Assembly (NCBI RefSeq): GCF_010015585.1
Contig: NW_022985076.1
Location: forward strand, 550,764-614,763
Length of the DNA: 64,000 bases
Direction: 5' to 3'
Source of the DNA: Eremomyces bilateralis CBS 781.70
Lineage: Eukaryota; Ascomycota; Dothideomycetes; Eremomycetales; Eremomycetaceae
In this document: piece by piece, positions 19,867 through 30,429 of the stretch
Numbering within the stretch: position 1 is the first letter of the stretch
Layout: every line of letters starts with the position of its first letter
Notes under the pieces: generated by a model
What the model was told of the DNA's origin: nothing
What the model saw: only the letters and a program-made list of their open reading frames with translations
Database searches by the model: none
Made by a program: the position numbers and the translations under genes

Positions 19867-22448
19867 CAGGGTGGCTATGTAAGCCGGGTCGGCTTGTGTA
19901 AACTGTATTTGGACCCTGAATTAACGGCTTATAATTGACTCGGCCTGCAAGCCGGTACGAGCCAAACAGTCTTCACCTCTAGCCTACCATAACTTCTTGG
20001 TTTCTGATAATCAATTGCTCGCGATCCCATTTCTACTGTGAAAATAGCGGTGGCAAGAGGAAGCGATTCAAACTACACTCAGATAGAATCAAAATAAAAT
20101 AGTTTTCAGTAGAGCTTACCTTTGTAAAGTCCGATCAAGTTACCAATTGATATGGAATCACAATTTTCGCAGGCGACCTCACAGGCTGAAAGTCCTCCAA
20201 AAACCCGTGTTACTGCGCCTACACAGAGAGAACTATACCACTACGGCCTCATCCACCAAGCCCCTCCGTCGCGGAAGCGTCGTACCAGCCCCATATGGGA
20301 CTGGGGGTTCCACGTCTACAGAATCGATGCTCCCCGTACGCCCCTCTAGGCCTGCAAGGTCTGCTGGAGATGGGCGGTATCTATAGATCAGCTAGCGATA
20401 TACAAGGCCCTATCTACGAGCAACTCCCATAGGCACCTCAAAGCTGTACACGGGTTGGTCGAAGGGCCACTAGGGCGTCTTGTATCGCCGGGGGATCGGA
20501 TAGAGAACCCGACAGGACGTCACGAAGGCCCCTTAGATCCAGAGATAGAGCTCGTTCGATGGGTCGTTATGGATACGATATCGTTTCGTCCAGCATCGTC
20601 TGTAGTGCATAACGATTTGATGGCTGCGATTAGTGGTGGAAAACCGACGTTGTGTCTTCGGAACCATTCTTCAATTAGTACGAGGATCGATGATGTATTC
20701 AAAGAATGCCGTCTTCTTGTTTCCCAAAGGATTTTGCAGAGTATAAGCAAGGTCTCTTTGTCGTATGACATCTGGACGTCTACGAACAAGTTACCATTCA
20801 TTGGACTTCTCTGTCATTATATTTCCGATGAGGATGCTATACGACAACGATCAGTCCTCCTAGCTCTACAGGAGATCGGGGACTCCATACGGGCGTCAAT
20901 ATTGGCTCTGTGCTTCATCAGGCTATCCAGGACTATGGTATTACACACAGAATTGGGTATCTTATGCCGGATAACGCAGAAAATAACACCGTTTCGGTCA
21001 AAGAGCTTGGGAGACTTTTGGGCATCTCTTTGGTTGGAAAACGACTTCGTTGTATAGCGCATATCATTAACTTGATATGCCAAGAGCTCGTCAAAGTCTG
21101 TCTACGCGTCGACCCGGAGATTGTAACGGAAAGTGCCGATACTATGCAAAATGGCAGGCTCGATACTTTCGAAGACGATCCTCATGGCCAACCGGCGGAG
21201 CTTGATCTGGGATGTATTACACGACTCAGCGCAATCATTGCTTATATCGAAAAAAGCGCTCAACGCATGCAAGAATTCCAAAACATCCAGGAAGAGATTC
21301 TGGCGTCGGGCCACGCAGATCTTGAACAAAACCAGCCCCTCAGGCTAATCAGCGAGAATACGACGAGAGGGAACTCGAGATATGACTCGATTAAGAGATC
21401 TCTCCTCTTACGTCGCTCAATCGAGCGATATTGTAATCAGGAAACGGACCTTAAGGTCGACGCTCCGACTGAGGTAGAATGGAAGGTCCTGGCGACGATC
21501 CTCAAGATACTCGAGCCGATGAAACCGACCACGATGTCTGTCCAAGGAGATCCTGTTGATGGCGAGAAAGGCGGCCTTTTCCAGTCGTATTTAGCCATCT
21601 GTCTTATTATCCAAAAGCTAGGGCAGGCAACGAAGGATATCACGGAGAGCAACGTATTGCGGATATTGCTCAATCCGTTGGCACGGGCCCAAGCGAAAGC
21701 GATCAAATACAGGGCTAAATTAGAGGAGGCAGACGTATATCGTCTTGCTTTGATTCTTCACCCCAGGTATAAAAGCCGCTTGTTGCGCTGTATCGATACG
21801 AGCTCCCCTTCGGTGGACGATTTATACAGGACCTCTGCACAGAAGTGTCCAAGCGACGGGCAATGGATTCCGTCGCGCAGAATGCTGAATTTGCTAAAGG
21901 CAACCAAACGGACAATACCTTCAGGGAACTCCTGGATAAATATGGCCAGCATGTTTCTCCTCCGGATACTACCGCTGTAGACGAGGTCTCTTGTTACCTC
22001 GCAGACAGTCATAATTATCTCTACAGAGACTCCTCTCGGATGGTGGCACAGCAATCGTATACGCTACCCAGCGCTGTACTCTATCACCCTGGACCTCTTC
22101 GCGACTCCTGCGTCTGCAGCAGGTATTGAGCGAATCTGGTCTATCTGTGGAAGGATCTTCGATGATGAGAGGTCGCGAATGAAGCCTTCTACAATGGAGA
22201 AGTTGGCCTGTTTGCGCGATTGGTTCGCGAATGAGATAATCTCAAGGAAAGATCTGGAGGATATGATGGACAAGAGAAGACGTAGTTGATTGAAGATGTA
22301 CCTATTTTGTTGACTTGACCAATGCGATGAACTTTACTATGCGATTTTGTATGAAGAGATGCAAGGTGGAAACGAGCCAGGCCAAATCACTCAAAAGTGG
22401 AGACAACGCTGGAATGGCTTGTAATTATTTGCCTAAATAGCCACCCTG
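19867..22448 (+). mobile_element. hAT-superfamily DNA transposon, decayed
   Basis: A 2582-bp element. The left end CAGGGTGGCTATGTAAGC and the reverse complement of the right end CAGGGTGGCTATTTAGGC match at 16 of 18 positions, 12 of them consecutive. Subterminal GCCGG-rich repeats (for example AAGCCGGGTCGGCTT at 19881-19895) are typical of fungal hAT ends. The 8-bp flanks (ACTCAAGG and AATTCATG) agree at only 4 of 8 positions, so a target duplication is no longer clear. The enclosed transposase is broken. The element appears old compared with the pogo copy 2.5 kb away. Confidence 0.75.
20152..22289 (+). pseudogene. hAT transposase pseudogene
   Basis: A degenerate hAT transposase read in three frames. 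It begins at the ATG 20152, has an in-frame TAG at about 20347, then continues through a BED-type zinc-finger remnant (CKVC...H...H, about 20353-20450) and the segment SLSYDIWTSTNKLPFIGLLC. Frameshifts occur near 20885, near 21850-21980 and near 22030. The core includes YLMPDNAENNTVSVKELG and LRCIAHIINLICQEL. The C-terminal dimerisation domain is recognisable in ATPASAAGIERIWSICGRIF (about 22100-22160), the region equivalent to the hAT C-terminal signature. With one stop and about three frameshifts it cannot encode a working enzyme. Confidence 0.85.
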
Positions 22449-22503
22449 AATTCATGACATGAGCGTAGCTGAGCAAGTACTACAAATTAATAACTACGAG
22501 AAT

Positions 22504-22510
22504 TGAGTCA
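22504..22510 (+). promoter_or_regulatory. TGAGTCA box upstream of ADE6
   Basis: A TGAGTCA heptamer (TGACTCA on the other strand) 166 bp upstream of the ADE6 ATG. The TGACTC core is bound by Bas1 and Gcn4/CpcA in yeasts, both of which control purine synthesis genes. This fits the downstream gene but is inferred from the site alone. Confidence 0.4.
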
Positions 22511-22675
22511 CCCACCGGCACGCTGGACTCACCGATATTGCCATAGACTTTTGGAGATATCTCCATCTCACATGGGATTCATACGATAGATCCAACGCTG
22601 TAGATTCCATCTACGAGGTTCTTGTTTCACAGGAATTGTCGCATTTCCCCCAATTGCCCCGCCAACATCGGAATC

Positions 22676-25600
22676 ATGGCGTCACAAAATTTTCCATACC
22701 ACACTGTGCCAGGTTCCGTGGCGCTATCAGAATTCCGCGCCGCCAGACTGGCAACATCGCTTGGGGCGGAGGAGGTCAAGGCATTATGGGTGCATTTCAT
22801 CGAGCCATTTCAGAAATCCGGGGACGAGGAGACGAACGTCCTGGGTTCGCTGTTGGAGTACGGCGATGCGTTCGGCGAGCAGGACAGCCTCTCCCGGGCG
22901 GCGTCGAACGCCATCACAAGAGGAGAAAAACCCAACACGTCGACGATCTCGTTATTTTTCGTCGCTCCGCGCCCGGGAACCATCTCGCCATGGAGCTCGA
23001 AGGCCACGAACATTGCGCATGTCTGCACATTGGACCGTTCCATCAAGCGCATAGAACGAGGGATGGTCATTGCGGCTCGGTTTAAGGAACCGCTGGACGA
23101 GATCTCGATTCCGCATGCGGATGAACTACATGATCGAATGACGCAGACCATCAGCCGGACCATGCCCGATCTTTCGATGATGTTTGGGGAGCATGAACCG
23201 GGCCAGCTGGAAACCGTTCCCATCCTTAATCAGGGGGAATCGTCCAGAGAAGCGTTACAGCGTGCAAATCGGGAGCTAGGGTTAGCTCTGGATTCAAGCG
23301 AGGTTGATTATCTCATCGACGCGTATCAAAATCAGTTGAAGAGAGACCCGACAGACGTGGAGTTGTTCATGTTCGCCCAGGTCAACTCCGAGCACTGTCG
23401 CCACAAGCAATTCAACGCCGACTGGACCATCGACGGGCTTCGAAAAGAGCGCAGTTTATTCGGCATGATCAAGAACACGTACCTGAAGAACCCCGGCTAT
23501 GTCGTGAGCGCATATAGCGACAATGCGGCCGTGTTCGAGGGGCAGTCGGCCGTCCACTGGGCCCCGGAATACAGCACGGGGAACTGGAAGGACACGAAAG
23601 AGGTGGTCCACTATCTGGGGAAGGTCGAGACGCACAATCATCCGACTGCTGTCTCACCATTCCCTGGAGCCGCGACTGGAGCTGGTGGCGAGATTCGCGA
23701 TGAAGGTGCTGTTGGACGGGGCTCGAAACCAAAGGCTGGCCTGTCCGGCTTCACCGTATCGGACCTGTTGATCTCCGATTTCCGTCAACCCTGGGAACTT
23801 GACGTCGGCAAACCAGCCCATATCGCAAGCAGCCTGGATATCATGATCGAGGCTCCGATCGGCAGTGCATCTTACAACAACGAATTTGGCCGCCCGTGCA
23901 CCGCTGGGTACTTCCGGACATTCCTTGCGGAGGTCGACAACGAGCTTCGGGGATTTCACAAGCCTATCATGATTGCCGGAGGTGTGGGCACTGTTCGTCC
24001 CAACGATGCGCTCAAGGAAAAGGGCTTGGTGAAATCGGGGGATAAAGTCATTGTATTAGGTGGACCTGCCATGCTTATTGGACTCGGTGGAGGCGCTGCA
24101 TCGAGTGTTCAGTCTGGTGAAGGGAAGGTGGAACTGGATTTTGCGAGTGTGCAGCGGGGGAACGCCGAAGTCCAAAGGAGGGCCCAAGAGGTGATCAACA
24201 CTTGCACAGCTCTGGGAAAGCGAAACCCGATTCAGTCGATTCATGACGTTGGTGCTGGGGGATTATCGAACGCTCTGCCGGAACTCGTCCACGATGCCGG
24301 ATTCGGAGCGGTTTTCGAGCTTCGAGAGGTTGACAGTGCGGATAAGAGCATGAGCCCCTTGCAGATCTGGTGCTGCGAAGCGCAGGAGAGATATGTTATG
24401 GCCATCTCGGAAGAAGGACTCTCGCAGTTCCAAGCGATATGCAAACGAGAGCGATGCGGATTTTCCGTGGTTGGAGTTGCCAAAGGATGGGAAGCGCAGC
24501 AGGACTCCCGGTTGATCCTCGTGGACCGCGATTCGCCAGAGAACCCATATCCGATCGACTTGCCGATGTCGACGTTGTTCGGAAAACCTCCCAAGATGAC
24601 TCGTATTGTCAAGTCTCGAAAGTTGAATCTCCCTGCTATCGACCGGTCGCTTCAGAGCTATCTCCCTGGACTGAACGACACTGAAATCCTTCACGAGGCG
24701 GTGAATCGAGTCCTTGCACTGCCGTGCGTTGGATCGAAGTCGTTTTTGATCACCATCGGAGACCGGACCGTCGGTGGATTGACCGTTCGAGAGCAAATGG
24801 TCGGCAAATGGCAGACTCCGGTGGCAGATGTCTCGGTCACAGCGGCGTCGCTCCTTTCGGGTGTCAAATGCGGCGAGGCAATGGCCATGGGAGAGCGCCC
24901 GACCCTCGCATTGATTTCCCCAGCTGCATCAGCTCGTATGGCAGTTGCAGAGTCGCTCATGAATCTCGCCGCAGCTGACATCCTGGACGGCCTCAAACGT
25001 GTTGCCTTGTCCGCAAACTGGATGGCCGCGAGCGGTCATGAGGGGGATGGCGCTGCATTGTACGAAGCCGTCCATGCCATCGGTATGGATCTGTGCCCGA
25101 AGCTGGGAGTGAAAATTCCCGTGGGCAAAGACTCCATGTCCATGAAAATGAAGTGGTCGGATCAAGAAAAGGGAGATGTCACGGAAATTACCGCGCCTGT
25201 CACCGTCGTGATTACCGCGTTTACGGCCGTCCGGTCGCTGATGGATACGTGGACTCCCGCTCTGCGTCGGTTGGAAGACGTCGGAGAAACCGTCTTGCTT
25301 TTCGTCGACCTGGCAGCAGGCAAGAAAGCCTTGGGCGGCTCCGCGCTGGCCCAAGTGTTTAAGCAGGTTGGGAACGAAGCACCGGATGTGCGCGACGCCT
25401 TCACCCTCAAGGACTACTTTGCCGCCATTGAAGAGCTTCATGAGTCCGGCATCGTTCTGGCATACCATGACCGTTCGGATGGCGGACTGTTTACGACACT
25501 CGCGGAGATGATGTTTGCGGGACGTTGTGGACTGGACATCAACCTTGAAGAGATATCCTCCGCCGACCACGGGAGCCTTATCGAGACCCTTTTCAACGAA

Positions 25601-26761
25601 GAGCTTGGTGCCGTGTTCCAGGTACGGAAGTCCGATGAGGTCCGGTTCAACTCCTGCTTTGCAACTTGCGGCCCTCCCAAAGGACTGATCACACGGATCG
25701 GAAAGACCACGGAGGTCTCGAAACAGAACTTGAGTTTCTTCCGAGGAGCGAGCATGCTGTACAAAGAATCCAGGATTACGCTGCAGCAGCGATGGGCGTC
25801 GACGTCGTACCATATCCAAAAGCTGAGAGACAATCCCGCATGCGCGGAAGAGGAGTTCGCCAGCTTGGCCGGTTCCAACGACCCTGGCTTGTCGTACAGG
25901 CTGACCTTCAACCCGAAGGATAACATCTTACCTTTCAAGTCGATCATTCCGGCCGCCCTTGTGGCGAGACCCAAGGTTGCCATCCTTCGCGAGCAAGGTG
26001 TGAATGGCCAATCCGAGATGGCGTTTGGATTCCACGTCGCCGGCTTCCAGGCCGTGGACGTACATATGACGGACATCATCTCCGGCCGCGTCTCCCTCGC
26101 CGCGTTTACAGGTCTCGCCGCGTGCGGTGGGTTCTCCTACGGCGACGTGCTCGGCGCCGGCCGCGGCTGGGCGATGAGTGTGCTGTTCAACGCCAAGGTG
26201 CGACAAGAGTTCAAAGATTTCTTCGAGCGACAGGATACCTTCACCCTTGGCGTTTGCAACGGCTGCCAGTTCCTATCCAGACTGAAGCATCTCATTCCTG
26301 GAGCGTCCTCCTGGCCGTCGTTCGAGCGGAATACGAGTGAACAGTATGAAGCTCGTGTCTGCATGGTGGAAGTGCTCGATACCCCGGCGGCGCCCTCGGT
26401 ATTCTTCCACGGCATGAAGGGATCGAAACTACCCATCGTCGTGGCCCACGGGGAAGGTCGGGCACAGTTCACGAGGGACTCGTCCCCGCATTCGCTCTCC
26501 CAGGAAGGCTTGGTCCCGCTCCGCTACGTGGACAACTACCTCCACCCCACGGAAAAGTACCCCTATAACCCGAACGGAAGCCCCATGGGCATCGCGGGCG
26601 TGCGATCGCCGGACGGGCGCGTGCTCGCGGTCATGCCGCACGTGGAACGGACGATCCTCAAGCCGGTGGCGAGCTGGATCCCCGACGCGCAATCGGAGGA
26701 TTGGGGCGATTTCGGTCCGTGGGTGCGGGTCTTCCAGAGCGCACGTCGGTGGGTCGGGTGA
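22676..26761 (+). CDS. ADE6: Phosphoribosylformylglycinamidine synthase (FGAM synthase)
   Basis: Fourth step of de novo purine synthesis: FGAR + Gln + ATP to FGAM. A single uninterrupted exon of 1361 residues, the usual length of the large eukaryotic/PurL-type enzyme. N-terminal PurS-like region; AIR-synthase-type halves with NSEHCRHKQFNADW, HNHPTAVSPFPGAATGAGGE and RDEGAVGRGSKPKAGL, and later PVGKDSMSMKM and AYHDRSDGGLFTT; and a C-terminal class I glutaminase with the nucleophile in GVCNGCQ (Cys1194), the HGEGRAQF segment and PHVER. The frame is open upstream to 22622 but begins with a TTG there; the ATG at 22676 gives the family start ending in GSVALSEFRAARL. Directly follows the decayed hAT element (228 bp away). 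Confidence 0.97.
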   Translation: MASQNFPYHTVPGSVALSEFRAARLATSLGAEEVKALWVHFIEPFQKSGDEETNVLGSLLEYGDAFGEQDSLSRAASNAITRGEKPNTSTISLFFVAPRPGTISPWSSKATNIAHVCTLDRSIKRIERGMVIAARFKEPLDEISIPHADELHDRMTQTISRTMPDLSMMFGEHEPGQLETVPILNQGESSREALQRANRELGLALDSSEVDYLIDAYQNQLKRDPTDVELFMFAQVNSEHCRHKQFNADWTIDGLRKERSLFGMIKNTYLKNPGYVVSAYSDNAAVFEGQSAVHWAPEYSTGNWKDTKEVVHYLGKVETHNHPTAVSPFPGAATGAGGEIRDEGAVGRGSKPKAGLSGFTVSDLLISDFRQPWELDVGKPAHIASSLDIMIEAPIGSASYNNEFGRPCTAGYFRTFLAEVDNELRGFHKPIMIAGGVGTVRPNDALKEKGLVKSGDKVIVLGGPAMLIGLGGGAASSVQSGEGKVELDFASVQRGNAEVQRRAQEVINTCTALGKRNPIQSIHDVGAGGLSNALPELVHDAGFGAVFELREVDSADKSMSPLQIWCCEAQERYVMAISEEGLSQFQAICKRERCGFSVVGVAKGWEAQQDSRLILVDRDSPENPYPIDLPMSTLFGKPPKMTRIVKSRKLNLPAIDRSLQSYLPGLNDTEILHEAVNRVLALPCVGSKSFLITIGDRTVGGLTVREQMVGKWQTPVADVSVTAASLLSGVKCGEAMAMGERPTLALISPAASARMAVAESLMNLAAADILDGLKRVALSANWMAASGHEGDGAALYEAVHAIGMDLCPKLGVKIPVGKDSMSMKMKWSDQEKGDVTEITAPVTVVITAFTAVRSLMDTWTPALRRLEDVGETVLLFVDLAAGKKALGGSALAQVFKQVGNEAPDVRDAFTLKDYFAAIEELHESGIVLAYHDRSDGGLFTTLAEMMFAGRCGLDINLEEISSADHGSLIETLFNEELGAVFQVRKSDEVRFNSCFATCGPPKGLITRIGKTTEVSKQNLSFFRGASMLYKESRITLQQRWASTSYHIQKLRDNPACAEEEFASLAGSNDPGLSYRLTFNPKDNILPFKSIIPAALVARPKVAILREQGVNGQSEMAFGFHVAGFQAVDVHMTDIISGRVSLAAFTGLAACGGFSYGDVLGAGRGWAMSVLFNAKVRQEFKDFFERQDTFTLGVCNGCQFLSRLKHLIPGASSWPSFERNTSEQYEARVCMVEVLDTPAAPSVFFHGMKGSKLPIVVAHGEGRAQFTRDSSPHSLSQEGLVPLRYVDNYLHPTEKYPYNPNGSPMGIAGVRSPDGRVLAVMPHVERTILKPVASWIPDAQSEDWGDFGPWVRVFQSARRWVG

Positions 26762-27020
26762 TTTTTCTTTACGTCCTGGTCAAAGTTGGAGTGAAAACAC
26801 AATCAAAAGTTTTCTATGCCCTCTTCTATGCCTTTATGCGAGCTTCAAGATAATGTAGATTTAGAATGAAAGCGACTCAGAGCAGCGTCTGCGCACACCG
26901 GACACAATCTTCGAATTATAGAGTGTTCCATAATCATCCATTCTTCCTGATTAAAGACTATTGTCGATCAATGATTTGGCTGGCGTCTTGATACACTGTC
27001 GCCTTTACCAACGCTCAAAT

Positions 27021-27539
27021 TTACAGTTGTAGCTTATCCGCTTCATCCCAGGAAACAGAATATGGCACTCCCCGTTTTCTCATTTCGACCGGATTGAACT
27101 TCAGCGTTGGCAACATATCTTGGAACCCCTCGATCGTGCGGATCTATAATCGAACGGCTCAGTTCTCCGGTTCCCAACCACACCACAAGGACTCACATTA
27201 ATGGCAAAGAACGCCCGCTGCCACTCCATACTCGCCGTGTTAAAGTCGATGAGGACGCTGGTGCCACACGTCGGCAAAACTTGTGAGGGCAGGTCTTGAG
27301 GCGAACACGTAGCTGGTCATTTCATCTAACCCCGAGACGAACGTGACATCCTCCCGCCGGACGTAGAGGAGAAGGTAGCCGTTCTTGGAGCAGATACTGC
27401 AGTCGCAATCGAACGGTCGGGTGGTCGAGAGGTCCGGAGCGAGAGCGATGAGCTTGATTTTGCCGCAATGGCAGTTAGCTTTGTATTCTTTCTTTGGCCC
27501 TTCTCCGCCACTTGGGTTCTCGCGGTTGAGGCTCGCCAT
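27021..27539 (-). pseudogene. GFA-family (glutathione-dependent formaldehyde-activating-like) protein gene with two frameshifts
   Basis: Zinc-binding GFA/CENP-V-type fold of about 135 residues. From the ATG at 27539 the frame gives NCHCGKIKL and CDCSICSKNGYLLLYV, the usual first Zn-Cys cluster, up to SYVFASR. The second Cys motif, expected as HKFCPTCGTSV, is present in the DNA but spread over three frames: HKFC in one and TCGTSVLIDFN in another. This is explained by two single-base losses about 17 bp apart (near 27287 and 27271). The rest is well preserved, with a normal 53-nt intron (27144-27196) and a stop at 27021. Either the gene is newly broken or these are sequence errors at short C/T runs. 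Confidence 0.75.
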
Positions 27540-28203
27540 TGGGATTGTTGCTTAGATACGTGGAGGTTGTGGACGAGTAGCCTTGATGAATGGCCTTGAT
27601 GAATCGAATGGCCTTGGTGATGGAGAAGATCTACGAGGAGAGCGAGACGAAGGATGTTTTTCAAGGAGATGGAAATTCAACGTAGTGAGAACGGCTGGAA
27701 GATAATACGAATACGACGGTGATAAGAGGTGTAGCTCACAGAGCTTCCCTTCATGATACCTTGGGGTTACCGCTGACACTTGGCTGCCAAACTAGGCTAC
27801 ACAGTACACTGGAGTTCCTGGGGCCATTTTATATTTTTAATCTACATACGTGCATTGGCTAAAGATCCCACGTAGCTTGGACGAATGGAATATAATGACA
27901 TCAATGGCTTAGGAATTCGCTTAGGAATCCGCTTGGGAATTGAGCCGCAAAGGACAATTTTGGTGAAGGATTGAAGGTGTTGAACGACTTGAAGTAGACG
28001 AAGCGTAAAGTGGTGAAGTACTCAAATGGCAAGTGCGACCAGTGCTTAGTGCAATAATAATAACTAGTTAATGCAATAATGCTATCACGACGAACGCACG
28101 GACCATGTTCTCCATCAACTTGTCCACCTCACTTTCATCCAAGCATTCATCCGCTCCAATTCCAGCAAATAACACCCTCCCCAATTCCAATCGATCGCCC
28201 AAA
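27540..28203. other. Intergenic, divergent promoter of GFA-like and NDUFS6 genes
   Basis: No gene recognised. The NDUFS6 frame is open back to an in-frame ATG at 28105, listed under that gene as an alternative start. Confidence 0.4.
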
Positions 28204-28959
28204 ATGCTGTCGAGGGTAATCCGACGGGGAGCTCTCGACTCCAACCGTCTCCTGTCGCGATGCATAAGCACCAAGGAGCAACCCAACGTCGCCAATATCA
28301 CCGCGAACGACCCCAACGCATCCGCCCGCGCCCCCGTCCCGAACATCTCGGCGACGAACGAGCTCCCGTCGTCGTCCATTGGGAGCCATGATGCCGCGAT
28401 ACAGGAGTCGGTCGCGGAGGGGGAGAAGCTCCGCGTGCAGCAGGCGCCGAACAGGCACACGGTCTGGAGTCGGAGCCAGCAGCCCCGGGAGGCGGCGATG
28501 GTTGGGCCGCGATTCGAGCAGATGACGATGGCTGATCAGGTCAGTGAGCGAGGGAATATTGTGTTGGGTTTTCCTGGTTGAATGCTGAGCTAATTGGTAT
28601 ACACAGCCCCGGCCATTGGCGGCAATCGACCTCATTCACAAACAGCCTGTCCGCTGGCGAGAGGAGCGGGTCGTATCTTGCGACGGAGGTGGTGGTCCGC
28701 TCGGCCATCCCCGGATCTTCATCAACCTCGACAAGCCACAGATTTGCTGGTGCACATACTGTGGAGTGCCATTCGTAAGTGGATAGCATATGGGAAAACA
28801 GCAGAGGCACATGCTGACAATGACCAACAGGCACATGAGCACCACCGGAAGCACTTGGAGTCGCTCCCTTCGACCTCGTATCCTCTAGAACCGACCGGCG
28901 ATCCTGCACAAGTTGAGGAGTCACAGCGAGTGACGGACGAACCTCTAGGGCAGAGATGA
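28204..28959 (+). CDS. NADH:ubiquinone oxidoreductase (complex I) zinc-finger subunit, NDUFS6 type
   Basis: Accessory Zn-binding subunit of the peripheral arm of mitochondrial complex I. Three exons: 28204-28539, 28607-28774, 28831-28959; 210 residues. The N terminus [19 protein letters not shown] is a typical mitochondrial presequence. The C-terminal half has the CHCC zinc motif: the Cys of [14 protein letters not shown], its His, and the two Cys of ICWCTYC, followed by [10 protein letters not shown]. The middle linker is low in conservation. An in-frame ATG at 28105 would add 33 residues; the start at 28204 is preferred because the basic targeting peptide follows it. The gene is absent from S. 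cerevisiae, which has no complex I, and normal in filamentous fungi. Confidence 0.92.
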
Positions 28960-29225
28960 AACAAGGCCATGCGAATATCAAGTTGTACATATCTGTTCAG
29001 TGATGGAGCTAGTTCAGTCAGGATCTAATGAACATCCAAGCAAGCACGAAAGCCTGTGTGACAGGTACTAAAAATCTTCCATTCCTGCCGGCCCCACGAC
29101 AGGGCCACGACGACAGCGGAAGTCGTCTAAGTCCTGTCTGATTGTTATGTGTTCTATAGTAGAATATAGAAGTTATACACAATCACCCACGATAGACAGT
29201 TGTTCAGAGCCGGCACCCTCCAGGC

Positions 29226-29718
29226 CTATTTCTTTTCGCCCTGGATGGTCGCTACAACTTTCCGAGAATGCCTCGACGTCCTGAACTCGAGATACCATAT
29301 CCCCTGCCATGTCCCTGTGTTCAGCTTACCGTCCGTAATCGGTATTGAAACACTCGATCCGATCAAAGCGGACTTGATATGTGCCTACAACTCGGACATT
29401 AGCAAGATCCCTGAGTCGCTACGCTATGATTCAACCACATACCGGCATGTCATCTAACCCTTCCGCCGAGTGTCTATATAGGTTCCCTTTCCGATCGTCG
29501 GGCGCGATCCGATCCAATGCATCGCTCATATCTGCCCGCACATCCTCGTCCCAGTTCTCGTTCAAGCTCAATGCGCAGCTGGTGTGCTGGATGAACAGGT
29601 GTAGGATCCCGACTTTGTAGTTTTTTATCTCCGGGACACTCGAGGTGACATGGTCGGTGACCAGGTAGGAGCCCCGCGATTTGGGAGGGAGCGTGAAGGT
29701 TTTCTGGGACCAGGACAT
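29226..29718 (-). CDS. YjbQ/UPF0047-family protein
   Basis: Small conserved protein of the UPF0047 (YjbQ) family; bacterial members have weak thiamine-phosphate synthase activity, but the real role is unknown. Two exons on the - strand, 29718-29443 and 29384-29226 (intron 29385-29442, donor GTATGT), giving 144 residues from MSWSQKTFTLPPKSRGSYL, the usual family start. Signature segments are LHLFIQHTSCALSLNENWD, HSAEGLDDMP, AHIKSALIG and LNTGTWQGIWYLEFR. The same frame is open upstream to an ATG at 29925, which would add 69 residues containing a hydrophobic stretch (LFVGVLILAFFPNLFIALL). That longer form is possible, and would be membrane-anchored or targeted, but is not typical of the family. 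Confidence 0.88.
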
Positions 29719-29925
29719 GGTCGAGGTGGATGGACAGGTGGCCGCGCAAGAATCTTGAGGACCGGTCGTATCTGGAGGGTGTGGTTCAGAGGGTCTGGTC
29801 GAGAAGGAGGGAGAGAAGGGAAGGAGGGGTAGGCGGAGAAGGGCGATGAATAGGTTGGGGAAGAATGCGAGAATGAGGACGCCGACGAAGAGGGAGGTAT
29901 TGACAGGAGTAGCTCGAAACGGCAT

Positions 29926-30429
29926 AGACTTTACATACCAGTAGAAACTTGAGATCCGTAAACAATTAGGGACTGTACTGATACCTTAGACGTAGAGTAG
30001 CTAAGCTAACGTATCCAACATCATCATAAAACGCTATCGCAGATGACGTGAATTTCAGCCTTACGATCGCAAGGCATCAATCCCTGCTCCCAGTCACAGC
30101 ACGCAGGGCTCCAATTCTCCATTGAGTCTTGTGCCCCGAGAAGATCGGATGTGTCCTGGCAAACAAATATTCCCGTGTAACCTGGCCAGCCGAATGAGTT
30201 GAGTCGATATAGGAAAACCCTGGAACATTTAGAAATCAAAAAGAGCTAGGAATCCACCCACCAAGTCATTGAAACCTGGGAATTTCGGACCGCTTTCGGC
30301 CCCCGTAAGGAAGCACCTCACCTGCACTGTCGGCAGTCCTTGTCCGTGGAGACGGGCATGCGCTCGAGAAGGAGATCTTCAAACCGAATCAGTCTTTGCA
30401 GTCGAACAGTATAACGGCCGTCCGTCGAA
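29926..30429. other. Divergent promoter region, UPF0047 gene and MTHFR
   Basis: About 500 bp with no gene seen. No TATA box or other box was recognised with confidence. Confidence 0.4.

Noticed and set aside
24929-25819. 296-codon open frame on the - strand
   Set aside because: Antisense shadow of the ADE6 coding sequence.
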